A DNA stretch of 64,000 bases from Roseomonas marmotae (lineage in GTDB: Bacteria; Pseudomonadota; Alphaproteobacteria; Acetobacterales; Acetobacteraceae). This document shows positions 26,084 to 34,217 of the stretch, one piece after another (positions within the stretch are counted from its first letter, which is position 1; each line of letters begins with the position of its first letter). A program made the position numbers and the translations under genes. The DNA lies in contig NZ_CP061091.1 of NCBI RefSeq assembly GCF_017654485.1, forward strand, positions 2,920,501 through 2,984,500. Direction: 5' to 3'. The notes beneath the pieces are model-generated. The model saw only the letters and a program-made list of their open reading frames with translations, did no database searches and was not told where the DNA came from.

Positions 26084-27562
26084 TCAGCCGCCGATGCCGC
26101 CCAGCGCCATGTACTTGGTCTCCAGGTATTCCTCGATGCCGTGGCTGCTGCCCTCGCGGCCAAGGCCGGACTGCTTGAAGCCGCCGAACGGCGCCTCGGC
26201 GGTGGAGATGATGCCCTCGTTGATGCCGATGATGCCGTATTCCAGCGCCTCGGCCACCCGGAAGATCCGCCCGACATCGCGCGCGTAGAAATAGGCGGCG
26301 AGGCCGAATTCGGTGTCATTGGCCAGCTTGATCGCCTCCTCCTCCGTCTTGAAGCGGAACAGGGGGGCGACGGGGCCGAAGGTCTCCTCGCGGAAGATCA
26401 GCGCGTCATGCGGCACCTCGGCCAGCACGGTGGGCTGGAAGAAATTGCCACCCTTCTTGTCCGGCTTGCCGCCGGTGACCACCTTGGCGCCCTTGGCCAG
26501 GGCATCGTCGATATGCTCCTGCACCTTCTTCACCGCATCGGCATTGATCAGCGGGCCCTGGGTGACCCCCTCCTCCATGCCATTGCCCACCTTCAGCGCC
26601 TCGACCGCCGTCTTCAGCTTGGCGGCGAAGGCGTCATAGACCCCTTCCTGCACCAGCAGGCGGTTGGCGCAGACGCAGGTCTGCCCGGTGTTGCGGTACT
26701 TGGAGGCGATGGCGCCCTTCACTGCTTCGTCGAGGTCTGCATCGTCGAAGACGATGAAGGGCGCGTTGCCGCCCAGCTCCATCGAGGTCTTCTTGATGGT
26801 TTCGGCGCACTGCGCCAGCAACACGCGGCCCACCTCGGTGGAGCCGGTGAAGGAGAGCTTCCGCACCAGCGGGTTGCCCGTCAGCTCCTTGCCGGTGGCG
26901 GAGGACGGGCCGGTGATGACGTTGCAGACGCCCTTGGGCATCCCCGCGCGTTCCGCCAGCACGGCGATGGCCAGGGCCGAGAAGGGCGTCTGGCTGGCCG
27001 GGCGGATGACGCCGGTGCAGCCGGCGGCCCAGCCGGGACCGGCCTTGCGGGTGATCATGGCCGCCGGGAAGTTCCAGGGCGTGATGGCGGCGAAGACGCC
27101 GACCGGCTCCTTCGTCACCAGGATGCGGCGGCCCTTGGCGTTCTGCGGGATGATCTCCCCGTCGATGCGGCGGGCTTCCTCGGCGAACCATTCGATGAAG
27201 CTGGCGGCATAGGCCACCTCGCCCTTCGATTCCGCCAGCGGCTTGCCCTGCTCCGCCGTCATGATGATGGCGAGGTCATCGGCATTGGCCAGCATGGCGG
27301 CCGCGATCTTCTTCAGGATCGCCGCGCGCTCGCTGGCCAGCATGGCGCGCCAGGCAGGCCAGGCGGTGTTGGCGGCCTCGATGGCGCGGCGGGTCTCGGC
27401 CTGGCCCATGGCCGGCACGGTGCCCACCATCTCCCCGGTGGCGGGGTTACGCACCTCCAGCACCTTGCCATTATCGGCCTTCACCCACTGCCCGCCGATG
27501 TAGTTGGCCTGCCGCAACAGGTCCGGATCCTTCAGCGGCAGCCTGGAAATGGCGTCGAGCAT
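26084..27562 (-). CDS. gabD: succinate-semialdehyde dehydrogenase (NADP+)
   Basis: 492 residues, aldehyde dehydrogenase superfamily. Visible features include the NAD(P) region KEPVGVFAAITPWNFP, FTGSTEVGRVLLAQC, the general base Glu in SMELGGNAPFIVF, and the catalytic Cys in RNTGQTCVCANR. The last motif is characteristic of the GabD branch. It oxidises succinic semialdehyde to succinate in GABA breakdown. The ATG at 27562 has a clear GAGGAAAGG ribosome site. No GABA transaminase is adjacent. It converges on the rhodanese gene with a 21-bp gap. Confidence 0.93.
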   Translation of the reverse strand: MLDAISRLPLKDPDLLRQANYIGGQWVKADNGKVLEVRNPATGEMVGTVPAMGQAETRRAIEAANTAWPAWRAMLASERAAILKKIAAAMLANADDLAIIMTAEQGKPLAESKGEVAYAASFIEWFAEEARRIDGEIIPQNAKGRRILVTKEPVGVFAAITPWNFPAAMITRKAGPGWAAGCTGVIRPASQTPFSALAIAVLAERAGMPKGVCNVITGPSSATGKELTGNPLVRKLSFTGSTEVGRVLLAQCAETIKKTSMELGGNAPFIVFDDADLDEAVKGAIASKYRNTGQTCVCANRLLVQEGVYDAFAAKLKTAVEALKVGNGMEEGVTQGPLINADAVKKVQEHIDDALAKGAKVVTGGKPDKKGGNFFQPTVLAEVPHDALIFREETFGPVAPLFRFKTEEEAIKLANDTEFGLAAYFYARDVGRIFRVAEALEYGIIGINEGIISTAEAPFGGFKQSGLGREGSSHGIEEYLETKYMALGGIGG

Positions 27563-27788
27563 CGTGTCGTCCTTTCCTCTGTCGCGGCCTGGCTTCTGCG
27601 CGGTCGCGGTGTCTTGCTCGGGAAGGTAAGCCTGCCTGTGGGTCCCGGCTAGCCCAGGCCTCAGGAATTCACGGCATCCGCCTGCAACGTTCGAGGTGCA
27701 TAGCGCGTTCAGCCCGCACTCCCGGTACAGCCGGGTTCAAGCCGCTGACGCACTCCGCCAGGCGGCCATTTCATGGGAGCGGCACGTC

Positions 27789-27941
27789 ATGGGGCTCATA
27801 CTCCTGATCATCGTCATCCTGCTGCTGATCGGCGCCCTGCCGCGCTGGGGCTACAGCACAGGTTGGGGCTACGGACCTTCGGGTGGCCTGGGCCTGATCC
27901 TGATCATCCTGTTGATCCTGGTCTTGATGGGCAGAATCTAA
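27789..27941 (+). CDS. DUF3309 small membrane peptide
   Basis: 50 residues. Two hydrophobic stretches (LILLIIVILLLIGALP and LGLILIILLILVLMG) flank a Gly/Tyr/Trp loop (GYSTGWGYGPSGG). This is the DUF3309 pattern common in proteobacteria and often linked to stress responses. The start at 27789 was chosen because the hydrophobic domain begins there; an upstream in-frame start would add 31 unrelated residues. The function is unknown. Confidence 0.8.
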   Translation: MGLILLIIVILLLIGALPRWGYSTGWGYGPSGGLGLILIILLILVLMGRI

Positions 27942-27960
27942 GCCAGCAGCCGCGGCGGCT

Positions 27961-28389
27961 TCAGGCCGCCGCGGGCGCCGGCAGGGCCTGAAGAGCCAGC
28001 TCCAATGCCTCCAGCATCGCGCCAGCCTGCAAGGCCCGCATGATCCGTCGTGAGGCACGGAACCTCGGCCCCGCCTTCTCCAGAACCACCGCCGCCCAGA
28101 TGGCGATCGCGACGCCAGCAGCCGGAGCCAGGTGCAACTGCGCCAGCACCATCAGCATGCCGCCATGCAACGGCACCAGAAACACGGCCAGGGCCGCCAG
28201 CATGCCAGCCAGGGTCAGCCCCAGGGCCAGCAGCAGGTCCATCCGTGCCAGCCGCACCGCCACGCTCGCCTCTTGCCGCAGACGTGGCAGGGCCGCCTTC
28301 AGCGGGTCCCGCACCATGGGCGCACTGCCCCGGCTGGCGAGGTAGCGGCGAGCCAGGAATTCGGTCCGGGCGGGACGGCTCCAGTGCAT
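27961..28389 (-). CDS. hypothetical membrane protein, possibly Holin-X/YqjE-like
   Basis: 142 residues from the ATG at 28389, which has a weak GTGGAG upstream. An N-terminal amphipathic basic/acidic helix (LKAALPRLRQEASVAVRLARM) is followed by two transmembrane segments (LLLALGLTLAGMLAALAVFL and APAAGVAIAIWAAVVL) and a short C-terminal helix. The layout resembles the phage-holin-superfamily-III/YqjE proteins of bacterial membranes, but no diagnostic motif is seen. It converges on the DUF3309 gene. Coding status is probable, not certain. Confidence 0.5.
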   Translation of the reverse strand: MHWSRPARTEFLARRYLASRGSAPMVRDPLKAALPRLRQEASVAVRLARMDLLLALGLTLAGMLAALAVFLVPLHGGMLMVLAQLHLAPAAGVAIAIWAAVVLEKAGPRFRASRRIMRALQAGAMLEALELALQALPAPAAA

Positions 28390-28633
28390 GACGCGGCTCC
28401 ACAATGCACAATCATGTTGCAACGCAACGCAAATGGGGTGGTTCCAACTTTCAGCAGCAGCACGGCTCCGCTCAAGCCATGGGCGGAGGACGATATCCGG
28501 CCGGGCCAAGCTTCTCCGGCGGGTCAGGTGGGCAACTGCATGATCGGGCCGGGGAAACGGCGGAGCATGAGCGCGATACCCGCCCGATGCCTGCTCTAAC
28601 CGCCTCCCTACCCTTTCGGTTACGGCGTCACGA

Positions 28634-30457
28634 TCATTCCACCGTCACGGCTTTCGCCAGATTCCGGGGCTGATCGACATCCGTGCCCTTCAGCACCGCC
28701 ACGTGATAAGCCAGCAGCTGCACCGGGATGGCGTGCAGGATGGGCGCGACGAAGGGGTCCACCGTCGGCAGCACCACCGCCCGCTCCGCGAAGCGACGCA
28801 GCGCCGGAGCGCCGACCGCGTCCGTGAAGGCGATGATGCGCCCGCCGCGTGCCGCCGCCTCCTGCAGGTTGGAGGCCGTCTTCTCGAACAGCGGCCCGCT
28901 GGGGCAGAGGGCGATGACCGGCACCGCCGGGTCGATCAGCGCGATAGGCCCGTGCTTCATCTCGCCGGCGGCATAGCCTTCGGCATGGATATAGCTCAGC
29001 TCCTTCAGCTTCAGCGCGCCTTCCAGCGCGATGGGGAAGAGGCTGCCACGGCCGAGGAACAGCACGTCCCGCGCCGCCACGATCTCCTTCGCCAGATCCA
29101 GCACCTCGTCACCATGCTCCAGCAGAGCGGCGGCATGGGCCGGCACTTCCAGCAGGGCGGCGGTCAGGCGCGCCTCCTCCCCGGCCGAGAGCACGCCCCG
29201 CGCGCGGCCAAAGCCCAGCGCCAGGCAGGCCAGCACCGCGAGCTGCGCGGTGAAGGCCTTGGTGGAGGCCACGCCGATCTCGGGACCCGCCACCGTCAGC
29301 AGCGCGCCGTCGCTCTCCCGCGCCATGCTGCTCTCATCGACATTGACGATGGAGAGCACGGACTGCCCGTTCTGCCGCAGCAGGCGCAGCGCCGCCAGGG
29401 TGTCGGCCGTCTCGCCGGACTGGCTGACCAGCACGGCGGCGCCTCCCTGCGGGAGCACGGGGTTACGGTAGCGGAGCTCGCTGGCGATATCGGCATCCAC
29501 CGGGATACGCGCGATCTGCTCGATCCAGTAGCGGCCGACCATCGCCGCCAGATAGGCGGAGCCGCAGGCCGACATGGTCAGGCGCGGCACCGTCACGGGG
29601 TCGAAGGGCAGCGCCGGCAGGGCAATGGCCCGGTTGGCCGGATCGACATACTGGCGCAGCGTATCGCCAAGCACGACCGGATGCTCGTGCAGCTCCTTCT
29701 CCATGAAGTGGCGGTAGTTGCCCTTGCCCACGGCGGCGCCGGAGAAGGCGGTCACCTTCACCTGCCGCTCGACCCTCTGGTCCTCGGCATCGAAGAACTC
29801 CGCCGCCGTCTCGGTGACGACCGCCCAGTCCCCCTCTTCCAGATAGGCGATGCGGCGGGTCATCGGGGACAGCGCCAGGGCGTCGGAGCCGACGAACATC
29901 TCCTTCTCGCCATAGCCGACGGCCAGGGGGCTCCCCCGCCGGGCGGCAATCATCTTGCTCTCATGCCCGGCGAAGATCATCGCCAGGCTGAAGGCGCCGT
30001 GCAGCCGCTTCAGCGTCGCGCTCGTCGCGCCCTCCGGCGTGGCGCCACCGGCGAGGTAGTGGTCCATCAGCTTGGCGACGGTCTCGGTATCCGTCTCCGT
30101 CTCGAACACCACGCCGTGGCCTTCCAGCTCGGCACGCAGTTCGGCGTGGTTCTCGATGATGCCGTTATGCACGACCGAGACGCGGGCGGTGCCGTGAGGA
30201 TGGGCGTTGCGCTCCGTCGGCGCGCCATGGGTGGCCCAGCGGGTATGGCCGATGCCGGTGGTGCCGGGCAGCGGGTCCTTCTCCAGCACATGGATCAGGT
30301 TGATCAGCTTGCCCTCGGCACGGCGGCGCTCGATATGGCCATTCACCAGCGTGGCGACGCCGGCACTGTCATAGCCGCGGTATTCCAGCCGCCTCAAACC
30401 TTCCAAAAGACGCGGGGCGGCATCCTCGCGCCCCACCACACCGACAATGCCGCACAT
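28634..30457 (-). CDS. glmS: glutamine-fructose-6-phosphate aminotransferase (isomerizing)
   Basis: 607 residues, normal length. The N-terminus MCGIVGVVGREDAAPRLLEGL carries the catalytic Cys2 of the class-II glutaminase domain (LEYRGYDSAGVAT, GHTRWATHG follow). Two SIS isomerase domains come next (VLVSQSGETADTLAALRL; GRGSLFPIALEGALKLKELSYIHAEGYAAGE), ending in the family tail PRNLAKAVTVE. It makes glucosamine-6-phosphate from fructose-6-P and glutamine for peptidoglycan and polysaccharide. Its ATG overlaps the glmU stop (ATGA), so both steps toward UDP-GlcNAc are translationally coupled. No glmS ribozyme is expected or seen. Confidence 0.97.
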   Translation of the reverse strand: MCGIVGVVGREDAAPRLLEGLRRLEYRGYDSAGVATLVNGHIERRRAEGKLINLIHVLEKDPLPGTTGIGHTRWATHGAPTERNAHPHGTARVSVVHNGIIENHAELRAELEGHGVVFETETDTETVAKLMDHYLAGGATPEGATSATLKRLHGAFSLAMIFAGHESKMIAARRGSPLAVGYGEKEMFVGSDALALSPMTRRIAYLEEGDWAVVTETAAEFFDAEDQRVERQVKVTAFSGAAVGKGNYRHFMEKELHEHPVVLGDTLRQYVDPANRAIALPALPFDPVTVPRLTMSACGSAYLAAMVGRYWIEQIARIPVDADIASELRYRNPVLPQGGAAVLVSQSGETADTLAALRLLRQNGQSVLSIVNVDESSMARESDGALLTVAGPEIGVASTKAFTAQLAVLACLALGFGRARGVLSAGEEARLTAALLEVPAHAAALLEHGDEVLDLAKEIVAARDVLFLGRGSLFPIALEGALKLKELSYIHAEGYAAGEMKHGPIALIDPAVPVIALCPSGPLFEKTASNLQEAAARGGRIIAFTDAVGAPALRRFAERAVVLPTVDPFVAPILHAIPVQLLAYHVAVLKGTDVDQPRNLAKAVTVE

Positions 30458-31791
30458 CAGCTTTTCTTCCTGTCCTGCCGCATGGCGCGGAATGCCGCGG
30501 CCGCGCCCGGTTTTTCCGTCTGCCGCGCCCGCCCGAAGGCCATGGCATCGGCCGTCACATCCCTGGTGATCACCGAGCCAGCGGCGGTAAAGGCTCCGTC
30601 CCCGATCCGCACCGGCGCCACCAGCACACTGTCCGATCCCACGAAGACCCCCGCGCCGATGCTGGTCCGGGACTTCTGGAATCCGTCGTAATTACAGGTA
30701 ATTGTGCCAGCTCCGATATTCGACTTCGGCCCGATATCGGCATCGCCCAGATAGGTCAGGTGGTTGGCCTTCGCCCCCGCCCCCAGCACGGTATTCTTCA
30801 ACTCGACGAAATTGCCGACATGAGCCTGGGGTCCGACATCAGTGCCTGGCCGCAGCCGCGCATAGGGGCCGACGACAGCACCGCCACGCACCACGCAACC
30901 CTCCAGATGGCTGAAGGCGCGGATGGTCGCGCCATCCTCCACCCGCACGCCAGGGGCAAAAACCACGTTCGGCTCCACCGTCACATCCTGACCCAGCACG
31001 GTGTCATGGCTGAAGACCACGCTCTCCGGCTGCACCAGGGTGGCGCCGCCGGCCATGGCGGCCTGCCGCAGCCGGGCCTGCACCTCGGCCTCCGCCGCAG
31101 CCAGCTCGGCGCGGCTGTTGATGCCGCGCAACTCGGCCTCCGGCGCCTCAACCGCGCGCACGCGGGCACCATCATTCACCGCCAGCGGGACGATATCCGT
31201 CAGGTAGTATTCGCTGGCCCGGTTGTCATTCCGTACATTCCGCAGCCAGCGGAACAGATCCTGCGCGGGCGCGCAGAGCACGCCAGCATTGCAGAGGCCG
31301 ATGTCCCGCTCCGATTCCGAGGCATCGGCATATTCGACGATACGCAGCACATTGCCGGCCGCGTCCTGCACCACCCGGCCATAACGGCCGGGGTCGGCCG
31401 GGCGCATCGCCAGCAGGGCCAGCCCGGCCTCGGCCCGCGCGGCGCGCAGGCGGGACAGCGTCTCCGTCGTGATCAGCGGATTATCGGCATAGAGCACCGC
31501 CACATCGCCCTCGAAGCCTTCCAGCAGCGGCGCGGCCTGGAGGGCGGCATGGCCGGTGCCCAGGCGCTCGGCCTGCACCACCGTGGGGTGCGGGGCGGCG
31601 GCGCGCTCCAGCATCGGCATATCAGGCCCGACCACGACCACCACACGGTCGAAGACGCCTTCGCAGGCGGCGATGAGGTGGTTGAGCATGGGGCGCCCCG
31701 CCAGCCCGTGCATGGCCTTGGGAAGGCTGGAGCGCATACGGGTGCCGAGACCGGCGGCGAGGAGGATGGCGGCAGCTTGCATGTTGTCCAT
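30457..31791 (-). CDS. glmU: bifunctional GlmU: GlcN-1-P acetyltransferase / GlcNAc-1-P uridylyltransferase
   Basis: 444 residues from the ATG at 31791 (MDNMQAAAILLAAGLG); the ATG at 31782 is an equally possible start. The N-terminal nucleotidyltransferase domain shows LAAGLGTRMRSSLPKAMHGLAG. The C-terminal left-handed beta-helix shows hexapeptide repeats and the acetyltransferase motif NIGAGTITCNYDGFQKSRT. It converts GlcN-1-P to UDP-GlcNAc. It is upstream of and overlapping glmS. UDP-GlcNAc also feeds EPS synthesis, relevant to the deacetylase-containing cluster at the window start. Confidence 0.96.
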   Translation of the reverse strand: MDNMQAAAILLAAGLGTRMRSSLPKAMHGLAGRPMLNHLIAACEGVFDRVVVVVGPDMPMLERAAAPHPTVVQAERLGTGHAALQAAPLLEGFEGDVAVLYADNPLITTETLSRLRAARAEAGLALLAMRPADPGRYGRVVQDAAGNVLRIVEYADASESERDIGLCNAGVLCAPAQDLFRWLRNVRNDNRASEYYLTDIVPLAVNDGARVRAVEAPEAELRGINSRAELAAAEAEVQARLRQAAMAGGATLVQPESVVFSHDTVLGQDVTVEPNVVFAPGVRVEDGATIRAFSHLEGCVVRGGAVVGPYARLRPGTDVGPQAHVGNFVELKNTVLGAGAKANHLTYLGDADIGPKSNIGAGTITCNYDGFQKSRTSIGAGVFVGSDSVLVAPVRIGDGAFTAAGSVITRDVTADAMAFGRARQTEKPGAAAAFRAMRQDRKKS

Positions 31792-31910
31792 CTGCCAAAG
31801 CCTTATGTTACACGGCAAGGGCCGGCCCGCTCAAATCGCGTTGCCAGCCGAAACATGTCACGTCGAGCGCGAGCATGGCGCATCCCGGGCGGGCATGGCA
31901 TGTCCAGGAC

Positions 31911-32585
31911 ATGCAACCGACCGCCATCTTCGACCTTGACGGCACGCTGGTGGACAGCGTCCCCGATATCCACGCCGCCCTGAACCGCCTGATGGCGGCG
32001 CGCGGCCTGCCGCCCTTCACCTTGCAGGAGGTGGTGGGCTTCATCGGCGATGGTGTGCCGACCCTGCTGGCCCGCGCCTTCACCGCCCGGGACCGCGAGC
32101 CGGACGCGGCGGCGCTGCCGGACTTCCTGGCGGATTACGAGGCCAGCGCCGCCGTGCATACCCGCCCCTTCGACGGCATCCCGACGGTGCTGGAGACGCT
32201 GCGGCAGCAGGGCTGGCTCATGGCGGTCTGCACCAACAAGCCGGCGGCGGCCGCGCATATCCTGCTCGATGCGCTCGGCCTTTCCGGACTCTTCGCGGCC
32301 GTCGGGGGCGGCGACAGCTTCCCCACCCGCAAACCCGACCCGGCGCATCTGCTGGCGACGCTGAAGGCCGCCGGCGGAGACCCTGCCCGTGCCGTGATGA
32401 TCGGCGACCATCATAATGACATCGCCGCCGCGCGCGGTGCCGGCGTGCCGGCGATTTTCGTATCCTGGGGCTATGGTCCGCGCGCCTCCGCCGATGGCGC
32501 GCCGGTCGCCGAGCGGCCCGCGGAGCTGCCGGCACTGCTGGCGGGGCTGCTGCCCGCCGCGGCCGGCCCGACCTCCATCAGATAG
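31911..32585 (+). CDS. gph: phosphoglycolate phosphatase (HAD family)
   Basis: 224 residues from the ATG at 31911; the frame extends 12 codons upstream without a better start. HAD motif I FDLDGTLVDS is at residues about 7-16, motif II is VCTNK, motif III Lys is in TRKPDPAHL, and motif IV is MIGDHHNDIAAARGAG. The cap-domain pattern fits Gph, which removes phosphate from 2-phosphoglycolate; a related sugar-phosphate phosphatase cannot be excluded. The last 115 bases overlap the 3' end of the convergent DUF3108 gene, so both C-termini are read from the same DNA on opposite strands. Confidence 0.88.
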   Translation: MQPTAIFDLDGTLVDSVPDIHAALNRLMAARGLPPFTLQEVVGFIGDGVPTLLARAFTARDREPDAAALPDFLADYEASAAVHTRPFDGIPTVLETLRQQGWLMAVCTNKPAAAAHILLDALGLSGLFAAVGGGDSFPTRKPDPAHLLATLKAAGGDPARAVMIGDHHNDIAAARGAGVPAIFVSWGYGPRASADGAPVAERPAELPALLAGLLPAAAGPTSIR

Positions 32586-33328
32586 ACGGTGAGCGAGCCC
32601 AGAAGGCGGCTGGGTATTTCCATCCGCACGGGGATCGGCACATCGCCCGGGCGGGGCGGCGCCAGCCAGGCGATACCCTCCTGCGGTTCCCGCGCCCGCG
32701 TGTCACTCCGCCTGAAGCCGGCGATCTGCTGGCCGACGAAGGCGCAGCGCGCCGCCTCTCCATGCCAGGCGGTGCTCCAGGGGAAGAGACGGTCCCGCCC
32801 GGCCGTCCGCGCCCGCATCTCCACCCGCCGCACACCGTCATAGATGGATGCCTCGCCGTCGCAGCGGCCGGTCTGCGCCACCGTCCGCACCAGCTGCGCG
32901 ACGGCGGCGAACTGGTCGATGGTATCGCGCGTCATCTCCGGCGGCACCGGCTCGCGCTCCGGCTCCTGCTGCGGCAGGCGCGCGCGCAGGACCGGCTGAC
33001 CGCCCGGATAATCGAGCACGGTGTGCCGCGGCTCCCCGCGCCACTGACCTTCGACGGCATAGCGGACTGGCCGTGGTTCCAGCCCCGCCCACCGGCCTTC
33101 CGCCAGGCCCTGGAACGCGGCACTGCCGAAGAGGCGGACCAGGCCGGTGGAGCGCCAGGCGGCACGGATGCTGTAGCGGCCGGGGCTGTCGAGGTCGAAG
33201 ATCGCCTCCACCCGCAGCACCTGCATGCCGCCGCCACGCACGCTGTAGACAGCCCTGATCGGCTCGGCCATGGCCGGCGCGGACAGGGCCGAGAAGAGAG
33301 CCAGTGAGGCAGCCATGCGGCGGTGCAT
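32471..33328 (-). CDS. DUF3108 periplasmic protein
   Basis: 285 residues with a signal peptide (MAASLALFSALSAPAMA after four extra residues). The body matches DUF3108: IRAVYSVRGGGMQVLRVEA, RYSIRAAWRSTGLVRLF, RPVRYAVEGQWRGEPRHTV, then GRCDGEASIYDGVRRVEM. The family is common in alphaproteobacteria and predicted periplasmic, with no known reaction. The final ~40 residues are Ala/Ser/Gly-rich and lie over the gph 3' end, so that tail was probably gained by read-through of an older stop. Function is unknown. Confidence 0.8.
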   Translation of the reverse strand: MHRRMAASLALFSALSAPAMAEPIRAVYSVRGGGMQVLRVEAIFDLDSPGRYSIRAAWRSTGLVRLFGSAAFQGLAEGRWAGLEPRPVRYAVEGQWRGEPRHTVLDYPGGQPVLRARLPQQEPEREPVPPEMTRDTIDQFAAVAQLVRTVAQTGRCDGEASIYDGVRRVEMRARTAGRDRLFPWSTAWHGEAARCAFVGQQIAGFRRSDTRAREPQEGIAWLAPPRPGDVPIPVRMEIPSRLLGSLTVYLMEVGPAAAGSSPASSAGSSAGRSATGAPSAEARGP

Positions 33329-33426
33329 CTCGGCGATATGGCCCGCGCCGGCCGAAATGAAAGGATCGCAAACAGGGCCGCTTGACAGGAATCCAGCCAG
33401 ACCGTATTTCCCGCCCCGTCCTGATG

Positions 33427-33501
33427 GGGCGCGTAGCTCAGCGGTAGAGCATCGCCTTCACACGGCGGGGGTCACAGGTTCAATCCCTGTCGCGCCCACC
33501 A
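33427..33501 (+). tRNA. tRNA-Val(CAC)
   Basis: A complete 75-nt cloverleaf can be drawn. The acceptor arms are GGGCGCG/CGCGCCC with discriminator A and an encoded CCA. The D stem is GCTC/GAGC and the anticodon stem TCGCC/GGCGG with loop TTCACAC, giving anticodon CAC (reads GUG). The T arm is ACAGG/CCTGT with loop TTCAATC. Confidence 0.96.
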
Positions 33502-33549
33502 TCAGGCTTCCTCCCCGCACCGGTATGCAGTTCCCGCCAAGGCGCACCC

Positions 33550-33579
33550 GCGCCCGGGAGGCTGTCGCTCCCCGGGCGC
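33550..33579. other. GC-rich hairpin between tRNA-Val and EF-hand gene
   Basis: Arms GCGCCCGGG (33550-33558) and CCCGGGCGC (33571-33579) are perfect complements around a 12-base loop. It lies 49 bases after the tRNA and just beyond the 3' end of the minus-strand EF-hand gene. No T-run follows on either strand, so terminator function is uncertain. Confidence 0.4.
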
Positions 33580-33588
33580 GCTCCCGGC

Positions 33589-34074
33589 TTAACGCTGGCG
33601 GGGGCGCGGGCCGCGCAGTTCGTCGGGCTGCAGGGCACCGTCACCATTGGCATCGGCCGCGCGGAAGAACGCGCCGGCTACCGGCCGCAGTTCCTCCAGC
33701 GTTACCGCGCCATCACGATTGGCATCGATCATCCGGAAGATGCGGGCATGCCGCTCCGCCATGCCCTGCCGGGCCCGCTGCGGCGGCTCCCGCCGGGCGC
33801 CGTCGGGCCGCATCGCAGCCCGCTGGGCGTTCATATATGCCTCCAGCTCCTGCGGCGTCAGGCGGCCGTCCCGCTCGGTATCGGCATCGGCGAAGCGGGC
33901 GGCGAGGAAGTCCATGGCCTCCTGCTGCGTGACCTTGCCGTCCCGGTCGGCATCCGCCTGTTGAAAGAGCTGTGTCTGCATCCGGTCCGGCCCGCGCTGC
34001 GGCTGTGCCAGGGCGGGCAGACTCGTGGCCGCAAGGGCGGCACCGAAGAGGCCAAGGGCCAGGATGGATTTCAT
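33589..34074 (-). CDS. secreted EF-hand calcium-binding protein
   Basis: 161 residues with a clear signal peptide (MKSILALGLFGAALAATSLPALAQ). The mature part has four EF-hand loops in two pairs: DADRDGKVTQQE, DTERDGRLTPQE, DANRDGAVTLEE and DANGDGALQPDE, with Asp at positions 1, 3 and 5 and Glu at 12. A basic/Pro linker separates the pairs. It should bind Ca2+ in the periplasm or outside the cell. A calmodulin-like sensor role is possible, but no partner is encoded nearby. All four loops keep the coordinating residues, so none looks dead. Confidence 0.87.
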   Translation of the reverse strand: MKSILALGLFGAALAATSLPALAQPQRGPDRMQTQLFQQADADRDGKVTQQEAMDFLAARFADADTERDGRLTPQELEAYMNAQRAAMRPDGARREPPQRARQGMAERHARIFRMIDANRDGAVTLEELRPVAGAFFRAADANGDGALQPDELRGPRPRQR

Positions 34075-34217
34075 TTCGCGTCTTTCCCGTCATATGGCAG
34101 CGACCATGAAGCCGCTGCCGGGAAAGCTGGTGCGCCGATGTAACTGGCGCATGCCCCGGCCCGAAACCGGGGGTGAGGAAGTGTGACGGAACCGACGGAA
34201 GCCTGTTCCGCCAGAGT

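Noticed and set aside
28634..30457. glmS ribozyme or other riboswitch
   Set aside because: The glmS start overlaps glmU, leaving no leader for a ribozyme, and the element is not expected in this phylum.
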